The notes: generated from the letters alone by a model not told the origin. A stretch of 64,000 nucleotides of DNA from Kineothrix sp. MB12-C1 (GCF_030863805.1 NZ_CP132957.1:2728001-2792000), one strand, 5' to 3'. Positions 47,043 through 56,097 are shown, counted from the stretch's first letter. Translations and numbers: made by a program.

Positions 47043-48053
47043 ATGAGGAGAAATATGAAAAAGTATATTGCGATAGTTTGTTCGTTCTTGATATTCGCGC
47101 TGTTAGCGATGGGCTGCGCAGGTGCAGCGAATTCGTCTAAGGATGCAGTCGTGGCACAGGAGATACCGAGGGCTACGGAAGAAATGCAGAAAGAAAATGA
47201 AATGGCACAGGAGGAATTGCCTATCGAGGAAAATGAGGTGGTGGTTCCGCCGGAGGAATTGAGCGAGCCTGAAATAGAAGAACAGCCTATCACCGAGGAA
47301 GTACCAGAGAATACCGATGAGAATCGGCTGCAGATTGTATTTTTGGGTGACAGCATTTTAGATGGATATCGCAACGAATCGGGAATTGCTTACCTGACTG
47401 GGCAGATTTGCGACGCGGACGTATATAACTTAGCAATGGGCGGAACGACGGCAGCGTTATCGACTTATGAAAGTGCCATATATGAAGAGTGGACCTCCCG
47501 TTCATTGCAGGGGGTCGTGCATGCGATCAGCGGTAATATCGATGCAGGGATTTTGGATGGGTATCGGGCAGGAGAAGTGTTCGCCACCTGTGATTTCAGC
47601 AAGACAGATTACTTCGTGATCGGATATGGTATGAATGATTTTCTCAGCGCTATTCCTATGAACAATGATTCCAGTGTAAATCAGGAATATACGTATGTAG
47701 GTGCGCTAAGAATTGCGATCAGTACTCTTCGCAGTAATTTTCCTGAAGCGGAAATCGTATTGTGCTCCCCTAACTATGCGCAATTCTGGGGTAAGGACGG
47801 TTCTTATCTGGGCGATGGTAATATGGTAAATAATGGTGGAGGCACGTTGGTATCTTATTATCGCGTTTGCGGCAATGTTTCAGCCGACGAGAACACCTTA
47901 TTTCTGGATACCTATAATGGAATTGGTTTAGATGCCTATACGGCGGATGAATATTTAGAAGACGGTATTCACTTGTCGGAAAAAGGAAGAAGGAAATATG
48001 CAGATAAGCTTTCCAAGATTATTCTTGAATTCGAGGCCACAAGAAATAATTAA
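47043..48053 (+). CDS. SGNH/GDSL-hydrolase lipoprotein
   Basis: 336 residues. Lipoprotein signal with lipobox LLAMGC, then a Glu/Pro-rich linker of about 70 residues, then an SGNH domain with the serine motif LGDSILDGYRN, VIGYGMNDF (block III) and the Asp/His pair in DGIHLSEKG. It is anchored on the outer face and probably removes or transfers acetyl/acyl groups on a glycan or peptidoglycan. Start at 47043, nine bases after AAGGAG. Divergent from the MBOAT operon, so the two may act together. Its TAA stop lies inside the target duplication of the element that follows. Confidence 0.83.
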   Translation: MRRNMKKYIAIVCSFLIFALLAMGCAGAANSSKDAVVAQEIPRATEEMQKENEMAQEELPIEENEVVVPPEELSEPEIEEQPITEEVPENTDENRLQIVFLGDSILDGYRNESGIAYLTGQICDADVYNLAMGGTTAALSTYESAIYEEWTSRSLQGVVHAISGNIDAGILDGYRAGEVFATCDFSKTDYFVIGYGMNDFLSAIPMNNDSSVNQEYTYVGALRIAISTLRSNFPEAEIVLCSPNYAQFWGKDGSYLGDGNMVNNGGGTLVSYYRVCGNVSADENTLFLDTYNGIGLDAYTADEYLEDGIHLSEKGRRKYADKLSKIILEFEATRNN

Positions 48054-48057
48054 TAAC

Positions 48058-48192
48058 GTAACAGTTCAGATACCTTCACTGTTACATGCAAAAATCCATG
48101 AGAATCGCCTACGGCGATGGGATTTTTGCCAGCAGCATTTACGTTTTCTTACGGTCAGCGCAGCAAATGCGCAGACCTGTCTGAACTGTTAC
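48058..48192. mobile_element. Family B MITE-like element
   Basis: 135 bp with perfect 13-bp inverted ends (GTAACAGTTCAGA at 48058-48070, complement at 48180-48192) and a perfect 8-bp target duplication TTAATAAC (48050-48057 and 48193-48200). Inside are GCAAAAATCC/GGATTTTTGC and GCATTT/AAATGC hairpins. It inserted at the stop codon of the lipoprotein gene. Confidence 0.88.
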
Positions 48193-48254
48193 TTAATAAC
48201 ATTACCCCCGGAATCCTGTGTCTATTTCCGGTTGGACAACTGATGGAAAATAAT

Positions 48255-48340
48255 GTATAATATCTTAACAATATTGTACTGCGCCGAGCAAAGCGAGTGT
48301 GCAAAAAGCATACCGCGGCCGCTTGCGGCTAAGGTATAAT
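48255..48340. repeat. Family C repeat unit
   Basis: About 86 bp: a GTATAATAT start with near-complement, then GCGCCGAGCAAAGCGAGTG, TGCAAAAAGCATAC and GGCCGCTTGCGG (a CCGC/GCGG hairpin), then GTATAAT. The same units occur twice in tandem at 49629-49790. Confidence 0.75.
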
Positions 48341-48346
48341 TCTCCG

Positions 48347-48471
48347 GTAACTATTCAGCAGGTCTACGCATTTACTGCACTGACCGTAAGAATACGTGGA
48401 AAGATAAGTGAAGATTTAAAAGTTGTTATAAGATCGCTGTTGCTGTTCACGGCGAAGCTGTGAATAGTAAT
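48347..48471. repeat. Worn, inverted family B element
   Basis: Starts GTAACTATTCAGCAGGTCT and ends GCTGTGAATAGTAA, imperfect inverted ends. Its first 50 bases are the reverse complement of the right end of the copy at 48058 (shared CTTACGGTCAG and GCAAATGCGCAGACCTG-like parts). No target duplication was found. Confidence 0.65.
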
Positions 48472-48486
48472 CAGGTGGGGGAAATT

Positions 48487-49611
48487 ATGTCTGAGAAATA
48501 CGACAAGATTATTATAGGAGCCGGATTGTATGGCCTGTATGCTGCCAGATACAGCAGCAACAAGGGGGAACGGGTTCTTGTGCTGGAATACGATAATGCG
48601 CCCTTTGCAAGAGCGACCTATATTAATCAGGCAAGGGTACATATGGGGTATCATTATCCGAGAAGTTTGACGACAGCGATTAAGTCAGCCGGATATTTCA
48701 GGCGTTTTGAAGAGGATTTTGGTTTTTGTATCCATGATAGATTTCAGCAAGTGTATGCCACTTCAGACCGTTTTTCCTGGACGAATGCAGCTCAGTTTAT
48801 GGAATTTTGTAAGGCGGCGGATATTCGTTGTGATGAAGTAGCGGTTTCCCGGTATTTTAAGCCGGGTATGTGCGATGGCGCTTTTCTGACAGAGGAATAT
48901 ACTTATGATGCTCAGGTTCTGAAGCGATACTATGAGGAAAGGCTGGAAGGGAATCCTCTTGTTACGATACAATACGGAGTTAGAATAGAAAAGATAATAA
49001 AAAGGGAAAGCCTGTTTGAGATATTCCTGTCGGATGGAAGTCTTTTAGAGGCTCCCTTTGTTTTGAATTCTACCTATGCTTCCGTCAATCAGATAATTGA
49101 TAAAGTGGAGGGGATAGAGAAGGAGTTCTTCAAGATTAAATATGAACTATGTGAGCTTATTTTGTGCAAGCCTTCTCAGGCGTTGGAAGAAATAGGGATT
49201 ACAGTGATGGATGGTCCCTTCTTCTCCATTATGCCCTTTGGAAAAACAGGGCTTCATTCCCTTACTTCAGTAACCTTTACACCACATGTGACTTCCCATA
49301 ATATCATGCCCGCTTTCCAATGTCAGGAAGGAATGGACTGCAGCGAAAGAAATCTTGGGAATTGCAATGACTGCCCTCATAAGCCGGAATCGGCCTGGAC
49401 CTACATGTCACATCTGGCGGACAAGTATATGAAGGAAGAGTATGCTTATTCCTATGTGGAATCCCTATATTCTATGAAGCCAATATTGAAATCCTCTGAG
49501 GTAGACGATTCAAGGCCTACATCAATTCGGGTCTTAAGTGAGCATCCAACTTTCATCAGTGTACTGTCCGGTAAAATTAATACGGTTTATGATTTGGATG
49601 AATATTTGTAA
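48487..49611 (+). CDS. FAD-dependent oxidoreductase (DAO-like)
   Basis: 374 residues. FAD-binding motif KIIIGAGLYGLYAARYS at the N-terminus followed by VLVLEYDN, then RVHMGYHYPRS, a pattern seen in sugar-cluster oxidoreductases of the DAO kind. Four cysteines in a short span near residues 278-297 (C-x6-C-x7-C-x2-C) may bind metal. Function is unknown; oxidation of a sugar or sugar nucleotide is a guess from context. I take the ATG at 48487, after GGTGGGGG, not the earlier start at 48460 which lies in the repeat. The following gap is filled by two family C repeats. Confidence 0.72.
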   Translation: MSEKYDKIIIGAGLYGLYAARYSSNKGERVLVLEYDNAPFARATYINQARVHMGYHYPRSLTTAIKSAGYFRRFEEDFGFCIHDRFQQVYATSDRFSWTNAAQFMEFCKAADIRCDEVAVSRYFKPGMCDGAFLTEEYTYDAQVLKRYYEERLEGNPLVTIQYGVRIEKIIKRESLFEIFLSDGSLLEAPFVLNSTYASVNQIIDKVEGIEKEFFKIKYELCELILCKPSQALEEIGITVMDGPFFSIMPFGKTGLHSLTSVTFTPHVTSHNIMPAFQCQEGMDCSERNLGNCNDCPHKPESAWTYMSHLADKYMKEEYAYSYVESLYSMKPILKSSEVDDSRPTSIRVLSEHPTFISVLSGKINTVYDLDEYL

Positions 49612-49628
49612 CTATTAATCCGGGAAAG

Positions 49629-49790
49629 GTATAATATTTTAGCAGTATTATACTGCGCCGAGCAAAGCGAGTGTGCAAAAAGCATACTGTGGCCGCTTGC
49701 GGGCAAAGTATAATATGTTAGCAATATTATACTGCGCCGAGCAAAGCGAGTGTGCAAAAAATATATTTTGGCCGCTTGCGGACAAGGTAT
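49629..49790. repeat. Tandem pair of family C repeats
   Basis: Two direct units of about 80 bp (49629-49707 and 49708-49790). Each begins with a GTATAATA hairpin (in the second: 49708-49716 with 49724-49732) and contains CTGCGCCGAGCAAAGCGAGT, GTGCAAAAA and GGCCGCTTGCGG. They match the unit at 48255. The end of the second gives the AAGG site used by the next gene. Confidence 0.85.
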
Positions 49791-49794
49791 TATT

Positions 49795-50748
49795 ATGCAT
49801 AACAGTGGGAAAGAAAAGAAGTTTATATCTTTGGTAGTTTATCTTCATAATGTGGAGGAATATGTGGTACGTTTTTTGGATACTGTCCTTCCTTTATGCG
49901 AAGAGCGGTTTGAGGCGTTTGAAATTGTTTGTGTGAATGATGGCTGTCAGGATGGCACGATAGAACGTCTAAAAGAATATTTGGAACAAAAGCAGATACG
50001 CTCTATGGTCAATATTATTCATATGAGCTTTTTCCAGGGATTGGAAAGTGCCATGAATGCGGGCAGAGATATTGCTATCGGGGATTTCGTTTATGAATTT
50101 GATGATATCTTTGTGGATTATAAGCCGGAAATGCTCTTTCAAGTTTATGAAAAGTTGTTAGAGGGTAATGATATTGTGGCAGCAAGCAGCAAAGGAAAAA
50201 TGCATCTGACGTCCCGGTTATTTTATTCGTTGTATAATAAGACAAGCAGAAGTAAAGGAAAAATTGGCCCGGAAACCTTCCGGATTGTTTCCAGAAGGGC
50301 GATTAATAGAATTAAATCCATGGGGCAATATATACCATATCGTAAGGCTGTATATATGAACTGCGGACTGCAGACGGAGACAATCCATTATGAAAGTGCG
50401 GATGCGGATGCAAGAATCCGAAATAAGAAAGTAGCTTCGGAAAGGACATCTCTGGCGCTCGATTCCTTTATTTATTTTACCAATGTGTTAGAGCGAGTAT
50501 CCGCTATTATCAGTGGCATCTTCCTGTTTCTTACTGTTGGTATGGGAATTTACATTATATTTGACATTTTGAATGCGCATCAGACAGCAGAGGGATGGTT
50601 ATCCACGATGAGTTTTCTAGCCTTTGGCTTTTTTGGAGTATTCACATTGCTTACAATCATATTGAAGTATTTATCGGTTATTTTGAATCTGATTTTCAGA
50701 CAGCAAAGATATCTTGTAACAGATATAGAAAAGGTGGTAAAACGGTGA
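49795..50748 (+). CDS. Family 2 glycosyltransferase with two C-terminal helices
   Basis: 317 residues. GT-A fold: FISLVVYLHNVEEYV, VCVNDGCQDGTIERL and the acidic EFDDIFVDY segment; two helices near 245-310 (IISGIFLFLTVGMGIYIIF and FLAFGFFGVFTLLTIIL). This resembles polyprenyl-phosphate glycosyltransferases, but the DxD is replaced by DD, so specificity is unclear. The ATG at 49795 starts the family pattern and lies seven bases after AAGG at the end of a repeat; the ATG at 49750 is inside the repeat and adds 15 unrelated residues. It overlaps the next gene by four bases. Confidence 0.8.
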   Translation: MHNSGKEKKFISLVVYLHNVEEYVVRFLDTVLPLCEERFEAFEIVCVNDGCQDGTIERLKEYLEQKQIRSMVNIIHMSFFQGLESAMNAGRDIAIGDFVYEFDDIFVDYKPEMLFQVYEKLLEGNDIVAASSKGKMHLTSRLFYSLYNKTSRSKGKIGPETFRIVSRRAINRIKSMGQYIPYRKAVYMNCGLQTETIHYESADADARIRNKKVASERTSLALDSFIYFTNVLERVSAIISGIFLFLTVGMGIYIIFDILNAHQTAEGWLSTMSFLAFGFFGVFTLLTIILKYLSVILNLIFRQQRYLVTDIEKVVKR

Positions 50749-51506
50749 GTAATGAGACAATAAGCATTCATATTTTGTTTCCCGTATTGAATGAGCGGCT
50801 GCGGCTGCGAGGTGGGATTGAGAAGACGATGGAATATTTGAAGGAAAATGTATCCATACCATACCGTTTGACGATTCTGGATAACGGTTCCCAGGACGAG
50901 ACACCGCAGATTGGCAAGGAGCTTGCGAAAAAGTACCCGGAAGTATCTTACGTGCGCGTGGGAGAACGGGGAGTAGGCGTTGCCTTTCGAAAGGGAATTG
51001 AAATAAATCAAAGTGAAATTGTAGGATATATGGACATTGATCTGTCCACAGATATTAGATATCTCGGAGAAACAATCGCATTATTTCATAAGGATCCGAC
51101 ACTGCAATATGTAAATGGCACGAGATTCAGTAAGGAATCGGAGACAAGCGGCAGGAAGTGGTATCGTAAAATCACATCCAAAGGATTGGTCATTCTATTA
51201 AAAACTATTTTTCATATGAAAGCTACAGATGCAGTTTGTGGTTTTACCTTTTTGCGAAAGGAAGCGGCAGAAAAGCTGGTGGCCGAAAGCAGTAAGGAAA
51301 ATGGTTGGTTCTATACGATAGAGCTTCTGCTTCGTGCGGAGAAGGCGGGTATGAACATCTGCGATATGCCGGTGGAGTGGCAAGAGGATTACAATACTAC
51401 GGTCAAGATTTTTCCGACGATACGCAATTACCTCGTGCAGATATACAAGCTGCACAAGGCCTTTATGGAGGAGAGGAAGGGGAAGCAGAATGCTAAAGCG
51501 AATTGA
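50745..51506 (+). CDS. Family 2 glycosyltransferase, DPM1-like
   Basis: 253 residues, soluble. ISIHILFPVLNERLRLRGG, LTILDNGSQDETPQI and the DxD motif YMDIDLSTD identify a GT2 enzyme of the dolichyl-phosphate-mannose synthase kind; NGTRFSKES and AVCGFTFLRKEA follow. It likely loads a sugar on polyprenyl phosphate. I use the GTG at 50745, seven bases after AAGGTGG, overlapping the previous stop (GTGA); the frame stays open upstream to 50595 but that part is read from the neighbour gene. It overlaps the aminotransferase gene by 17 bases. Confidence 0.85.
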   Translation: MSNETISIHILFPVLNERLRLRGGIEKTMEYLKENVSIPYRLTILDNGSQDETPQIGKELAKKYPEVSYVRVGERGVGVAFRKGIEINQSEIVGYMDIDLSTDIRYLGETIALFHKDPTLQYVNGTRFSKESETSGRKWYRKITSKGLVILLKTIFHMKATDAVCGFTFLRKEAAEKLVAESSKENGWFYTIELLLRAEKAGMNICDMPVEWQEDYNTTVKIFPTIRNYLVQIYKLHKAFMEERKGKQNAKAN

Positions 51507-52587
51507 TTTGACACGAGACTATCAGAAGCATAAAAAGGAATATTTAGAGGCAATAGAAGCTGTTTGTGAGGAAACGGCTTTTTCGGGCGGTAAATATGCG
51601 GACCGGTTCGATGGAGAATTTGCGGCTTATTGTAACGTGCCTTATGCGGCAGGTGTTAATAACGGCACCTCAGCTTTACACTGTGCCATGGTAGCCCTTG
51701 GAATCGGAGCAGGAGATGAAGTGATCGTTCCGGCCAATACCTTCATCGCTACGGCATGGGGAGTGACCTATACAGGTGCGACGCCAATATTCGTAGACTG
51801 TACGTGCGATACGTGGGAAATTGATCCGGATAAAATAGAAGAGAAAATAACCGAGAGGACAAAGGCGATTCTCGGTGTACATTTATACGGGCAGCCCTTC
51901 GATTTTGACAAGGTAAAGGAAATTGCGGATAAATATCAGTTATTCGTCGTGGAAGATTGTGCGCAGGCTCACGGAGCTGAGTATAAGGGTAAGCTGGTCG
52001 GCAGCCTGGGAGAGATGGGGTGCTTTAGCTTTTATCCGGGTAAGAATTTATATGCCTTCGGAGAGGGTGGTAGTGTAACCTGCAGTAAAAAAGAATACTT
52101 CGATACCATTACCACGATGAAGAATCAAGGCAGTCAAGTGCGTTATTATCACAATATGGTGGGTTATAATTATAGGTTGGAAGGAATTCAGGGAGCCGTT
52201 CTCAGTGTCAGCTTAAAGTATTTGCCTTTTTGGACGGAGCAGCGAAGGGAAATAGGGGCCCGTTACCTTAGCGAAATTACGAATTCGCTTATTACGATGC
52301 AGGCGCACCCGGAAGATACCCATCCGGTCTTTCATTTATTTGTGATCACAGTGGATGAACCGGATGATTTTATCGCTTATATGGAGAAAAAAGAAATAGA
52401 ATGCAATAAGCATTATCCGGTACCTTGCCACTTGCAGAAAGCATACGAAAATCTTGGTTATCAGGAAGGGGATTGCCCGAATGCGGAATATCTGGCATCT
52501 CATTGTGTTACCCTTCCGTTGTTTCCGGAAATGGCGGAAGAAGAGGTGGATATGGTAATCGGTGCATGTAATGATTATCCGGGATAA
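51490..52587 (+). CDS. DegT/DnrJ/EryC1-type sugar aminotransferase
   Basis: 365 residues, a PLP-dependent aminotransferase of keto sugar nucleotides. NNGTSALHCAMVALGIGAGDEV, ANTFIATAWG, VEDCAQAHGA and the PLP lysine K185 in YPGKNLYAFGEGG are all as in the family, as is NYRLEGIQGAVL. It turns a 3- or 4-keto-6-deoxy sugar into an amino sugar for the surface glycan; the specific sugar is unknown. Its start lies in the end of the previous gene and after GGAAGGGG. Confidence 0.93.
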   Translation: MLKRIDLTRDYQKHKKEYLEAIEAVCEETAFSGGKYADRFDGEFAAYCNVPYAAGVNNGTSALHCAMVALGIGAGDEVIVPANTFIATAWGVTYTGATPIFVDCTCDTWEIDPDKIEEKITERTKAILGVHLYGQPFDFDKVKEIADKYQLFVVEDCAQAHGAEYKGKLVGSLGEMGCFSFYPGKNLYAFGEGGSVTCSKKEYFDTITTMKNQGSQVRYYHNMVGYNYRLEGIQGAVLSVSLKYLPFWTEQRREIGARYLSEITNSLITMQAHPEDTHPVFHLFVITVDEPDDFIAYMEKKEIECNKHYPVPCHLQKAYENLGYQEGDCPNAEYLASHCVTLPLFPEMAEEEVDMVIGACNDYPG

Positions 52588-52621
52588 AGTATTGGGGAAA
52601 GGCATAAGGTGTTTACTAATT

Positions 52622-54163
52622 ATGAGAAAGACATGGTTGTTACATATGAAAAAGCTGGAAGAGATTTTGCAGAAAGCAGTTACGCCTAAAACTGCCGCCG
52701 TTTTGCTGACGGTAGTGTATGTGGCCAGTTTAATTCCTCTTTTTCTAATAGCCAAGTATAATTATCCGAGTGCGGATGACTATGGAATCAGCTCAACCTG
52801 CAGGCAGGTGTGGGTGGACACCCATTCCCTGTTTTTAGTAATCGGGCAGGCTGCCTTGATGGCATGGCACGATTATATTAATTGGATGGGATATTTTACA
52901 TCTATATTTTTAATGGCGCTTCATCCGGGAGTATTCGGAGAACAGTTCTATTTTCTAACGACATGGATTATGACAGGTATTGTAAGCTTCGCTACGATAT
53001 ATCTTTTTCGGGCAATTCTGGTGAAGGGATTTGGTGCGGATAAATATATAAGCCACTGTATATCTATCATCGTGCTATTCGTTTCGATTCAGTGTATGGT
53101 CGGAAGGGTTGAAGCTCTTTATTGGTATTGCGGGGCAGTCAATTATATCGTATTACACGGTATGTCCTTGTTTTTTTTCGGAACGCTTATTTCCTCTGTT
53201 TATGACAAGGGGAAGAAACGGGTGTGGGACCTGACGCTCGCTTCTGTGCTCGGCTTTCTGACAGGGGGAGGCAATCAGATGACGGCGCTGAATGTGGCGG
53301 TCGTATTGGCAGCAGCAATTATTCTAATCACTTATCGAAGGGGATGGAAGGCGAAGAAAGCGATTTCAATACCGATGGGCTTATTTTTCTTGGGCTTTCT
53401 TTTGAATATAGCGGCTCCCGGGAATTGGGTGCGGGCAGGAGGCATAGCGGGTATGAACCCGGTAAAAGCGGTGTTCGTTTCCTTTTATTACTGCCTTGAT
53501 TATGCGATGGGGGAATGGACGGGATGGCCTGTTATTTTAATGATTCTTATGCTGATTCCTCTCTTCTGGCATATGGCAGGAAGGGTAGTGTTTACATTTC
53601 CTTATCCGGCGGCAGCGGTACTATTCGGGTTTTGCCTTGTGTCGGCGATCATAACGCCGCCCCTATTCGCTGTTGGCAATATAGAAGCCGGGAGGCTGCA
53701 GGCGCTGATGTATCTGATGTATGTTCTTGTCCTTTCCTTGTCGGTAGGGTATGTTACGGGATGGGCGAGGAAACATATAGGTAAGATGGGAGAGAAAGCG
53801 GAGGCAGAAGTTTCCGACAGCAGGTTTTCGTTAACCTCCATATGGTGTCTGTTAAGCTGTCTTTTCTTTTTTGCATTTGCATCGGTATTAACGGTTATAC
53901 CGGAGCCTCACTATTTTACCTTTACTTCAGCAATAACAGACCTTTCCAATGGCAGTGCGAAAGCGTATGGGGAAGTGCTTAGGGAGAGGACAGAAATATA
54001 CAACAACGGCAGCCGAGGTATTTTGGAAGTGGAGCCGTTACCGGCACAGCCCAAGCTATTGTATTTCGATGATATTACGGAAGATGCCCAGGATTGGAAG
54101 AACAGGGGACTTGCCAGATATTATGAAATAGAAGGAGTTATTGTGAAGACAAACGTAAATTAA
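52622..54163 (+). CDS. Polytopic membrane protein, DUF6056-like (second copy)
   Basis: 513 residues with about ten helices. The outer loop NYPSADDYGISS and the HDYINWMGYFTS stretch, followed by NQMTALNVA and NIAAPGNWVRAGG, correspond to the protein at 39284. Such GT-C-like proteins probably use polyprenyl-linked sugars. The start is uncertain: I use the ATG at 52622 (weak AAGGTG ten bases upstream); ATGs at 52562 and 52646 are alternatives. It lies 34 bases after the aminotransferase gene. Confidence 0.72.
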   Translation: MRKTWLLHMKKLEEILQKAVTPKTAAVLLTVVYVASLIPLFLIAKYNYPSADDYGISSTCRQVWVDTHSLFLVIGQAALMAWHDYINWMGYFTSIFLMALHPGVFGEQFYFLTTWIMTGIVSFATIYLFRAILVKGFGADKYISHCISIIVLFVSIQCMVGRVEALYWYCGAVNYIVLHGMSLFFFGTLISSVYDKGKKRVWDLTLASVLGFLTGGGNQMTALNVAVVLAAAIILITYRRGWKAKKAISIPMGLFFLGFLLNIAAPGNWVRAGGIAGMNPVKAVFVSFYYCLDYAMGEWTGWPVILMILMLIPLFWHMAGRVVFTFPYPAAAVLFGFCLVSAIITPPLFAVGNIEAGRLQALMYLMYVLVLSLSVGYVTGWARKHIGKMGEKAEAEVSDSRFSLTSIWCLLSCLFFFAFASVLTVIPEPHYFTFTSAITDLSNGSAKAYGEVLRERTEIYNNGSRGILEVEPLPAQPKLLYFDDITEDAQDWKNRGLARYYEIEGVIVKTNVN

Positions 54164-54227
54164 ACCGCATATTATTATGGGAAGAGGAAGATGGTGCATT
54201 ATCATAGGTAATGGATGATACACTGGA

Positions 54228-54256
54228 TTGCGGCAAATAATAAAGTGTGTTAAAAT
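54228..54256 (+). promoter_or_regulatory. Promoter for the fkbH-like/ACP operon
   Basis: TTGCGG (54228-54233) and TAAAAT (54251-54256) with a 17-base spacer. Confidence 0.5.
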
Positions 54257-54257
54257 A

Positions 54258-54285
54258 CAAGGCGGATACCGGTGTGTCCGCCTTG
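54258..54285 (+). promoter_or_regulatory. 5' leader hairpin of the fkbH-like operon
   Basis: CAAGGCGGA (54258-54266) pairs with TCCGCCTTG (54277-54285). It starts right at the predicted transcript start, so it may cap and stabilise the mRNA. No T-run follows. Confidence 0.5.
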
Positions 54286-54318
54286 AAATAAATGTAGAAA
54301 TGTCAGGAGAGTCGGAAT

Positions 54319-56097
54319 TTGAGAGAGTTGGAATATCCCTTTGACAGTGATTATATTTTGAAAAAGTCAAAAAAACTGAAGCGTATGTTGTTAGAGAGCG
54401 ATACGCCGCGCCTTAAGAAGAAGATAGCGGTGCTCGGCGGAAGCACGACTCATGATATCATCCGTGTATTAGAACTTTTTCTCTTGGATAGCGGAATCGA
54501 AGTGGAAGTGTATGAATCGGAGTATGGGCAGTATTTTCAAGAAGCAATGTTTGAAAATGAAGCTCTTTTAACTTTTGCTCCGGATATTATTTTCATTCAT
54601 ACGAGCAATCGAAATATTGCGGCATATCCGCAGCTGGGAGATAGTAAGGAGCAGGTAGAAGAACTGCTTTTTTCCCAGTATGAGCATTTCTCAGCTATGT
54701 GGGACAGACTTTCTACTGCTTATCACTGTCCTATAATACAGAATAATTTTGAATATCCCTTTTATCGCCTGCTCGGCAATAAGGATGCCAGCGATATACA
54801 TGGCAGAATTCGATTTATTACCCGCTTAAACGAGCTTTTCTACGGTTATGCGGAAAGTCATGAGAATTTTTATATTAACGATATCAACTATATGGCAGCC
54901 GCTTATGGACTGGATGAGTGGGCAGACCCTTTCTATTGGCATATGTATAAATATTGCATGTGCATGAAGGCGATTCCTGAGTTTTCTTTTAATCTTTCAC
55001 ATATGATGAAAGCGATTTTCGGGAAGAATAAGAAGGCGCTTGTACTCGATCTGGACAATACGTTATGGGGCGGCATTGTTGGGGATGATGGTGCAGAAAA
55101 CTTGGAAATTGGACAAGAAACATCCCTCGGACAAGTATACACAGAATTCCAAAGTTATATAAAGGCTCAGAAGGAAATTGGGGTTATGCTTAATGTCAGT
55201 TCCAAAAATGAGGAAGAAAACGCACTTGCAGGCCTCAATCACCCGGAGGGCATACTGAAGCCGGATGATTTCATTCTGATTAAGGCCAATTGGGAACCGA
55301 AGAGTATGAATATCGATCATATTGCTTCCCAGTTGAATATCCTGCCGGACAGCCTGGTATTCGTAGATGATAATCCGGCAGAGCGGGAGATTGTAAGGGC
55401 TCAGGTACCTGGCGTGGCGGTGCCGGAGATTGGAAGGCCGGAACAATATATACACATTTTAGATCGCTCCGGTTTCTTCGAGGTGACGGGACTTTCGGAG
55501 GATGATAGGAAGAGGAACGATATGTATAAGGCTAATCTGCTCCGCGAGAGTCAGCAGGCAGAATTTGCAGATTATGCGGAATACCTGCGTTCTCTTAGGA
55601 TGAGCGGAACGATAAAGCCCTTTGAAAAGATGTATTTATCGAGGATCGCACAGCTTACAAATAAGAGTAATCAGTTCAATGTAACGACGAAACGGTATAC
55701 CCAAAGCGAAATTGAACGAGTAGCCGGAACGCCGGAATATATTACCCTCTATGGAAAACTTGAGGATAAATTTGGGGATAACGGAATTGTTTCCGTTATC
55801 ATCGGGCATAGAAAAGAGAAATCTTTGCATATCGATCTATGGCTTATGAGCTGTCGTGTATTAAAGAGAGATATGGAATATGCGATGATGGATTGTTTGG
55901 TGGAGGAATGCCGCAAGGAAGGAATTCCTGTGATTAAGGGCTATTATTATCCGACAGCGAAAAATAAGATGGTAAAGAACTTCTACGAATTGCAGGGGTT
56001 TATGAAGATAGAAGAGGATCAGGAAGGAAATACCGTGTGGGAATACATGATTCCCGAACAGTATGAAAATAAAAATAAAGTAATTGAGATAAGATAA
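54319..56097 (+). CDS. FkbH-like HAD-IIIC protein
   Basis: 592 residues. N-terminal region with KIAVLGGSTTHDIIRVLELF, a central HAD domain with the nucleophile motif D244-L-D246-N-T248 (VLDLDNTLWGG) and VFVDDNPAEREIV, and a C-terminal GNAT-like part (AQLTNKSNQFNVTTKRY). FkbH-family enzymes dephosphorylate 1,3-bisphosphoglycerate and load the glyceryl group on an acyl carrier protein. The carrier gene follows after 85 bases. Start is a TTG nine bases after AGGAG; no ATG in this frame fits better. Confidence 0.9.
   Translation: MRELEYPFDSDYILKKSKKLKRMLLESDTPRLKKKIAVLGGSTTHDIIRVLELFLLDSGIEVEVYESEYGQYFQEAMFENEALLTFAPDIIFIHTSNRNIAAYPQLGDSKEQVEELLFSQYEHFSAMWDRLSTAYHCPIIQNNFEYPFYRLLGNKDASDIHGRIRFITRLNELFYGYAESHENFYINDINYMAAAYGLDEWADPFYWHMYKYCMCMKAIPEFSFNLSHMMKAIFGKNKKALVLDLDNTLWGGIVGDDGAENLEIGQETSLGQVYTEFQSYIKAQKEIGVMLNVSSKNEEENALAGLNHPEGILKPDDFILIKANWEPKSMNIDHIASQLNILPDSLVFVDDNPAEREIVRAQVPGVAVPEIGRPEQYIHILDRSGFFEVTGLSEDDRKRNDMYKANLLRESQQAEFADYAEYLRSLRMSGTIKPFEKMYLSRIAQLTNKSNQFNVTTKRYTQSEIERVAGTPEYITLYGKLEDKFGDNGIVSVIIGHRKEKSLHIDLWLMSCRVLKRDMEYAMMDCLVEECRKEGIPVIKGYYYPTAKNKMVKNFYELQGFMKIEEDQEGNTVWEYMIPEQYENKNKVIEIR

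Larger units (their letters stand above)
48193..48486. other. Rest of the repeat-filled gap before the FAD protein
   Basis: No gene. After the right target duplication there are about 55 bases of unique DNA, a family C unit (48255-48340) and a worn family B element (48347-48471), then a G-rich binding site (GGTGGGGG) before the next start. Confidence 0.6.

Noticed and set aside
49629-49790. Possible CRISPR array from tandem repeats
   Set aside because: Only two 80-bp units, directly adjacent, with no unique spacers and no cas genes nearby.
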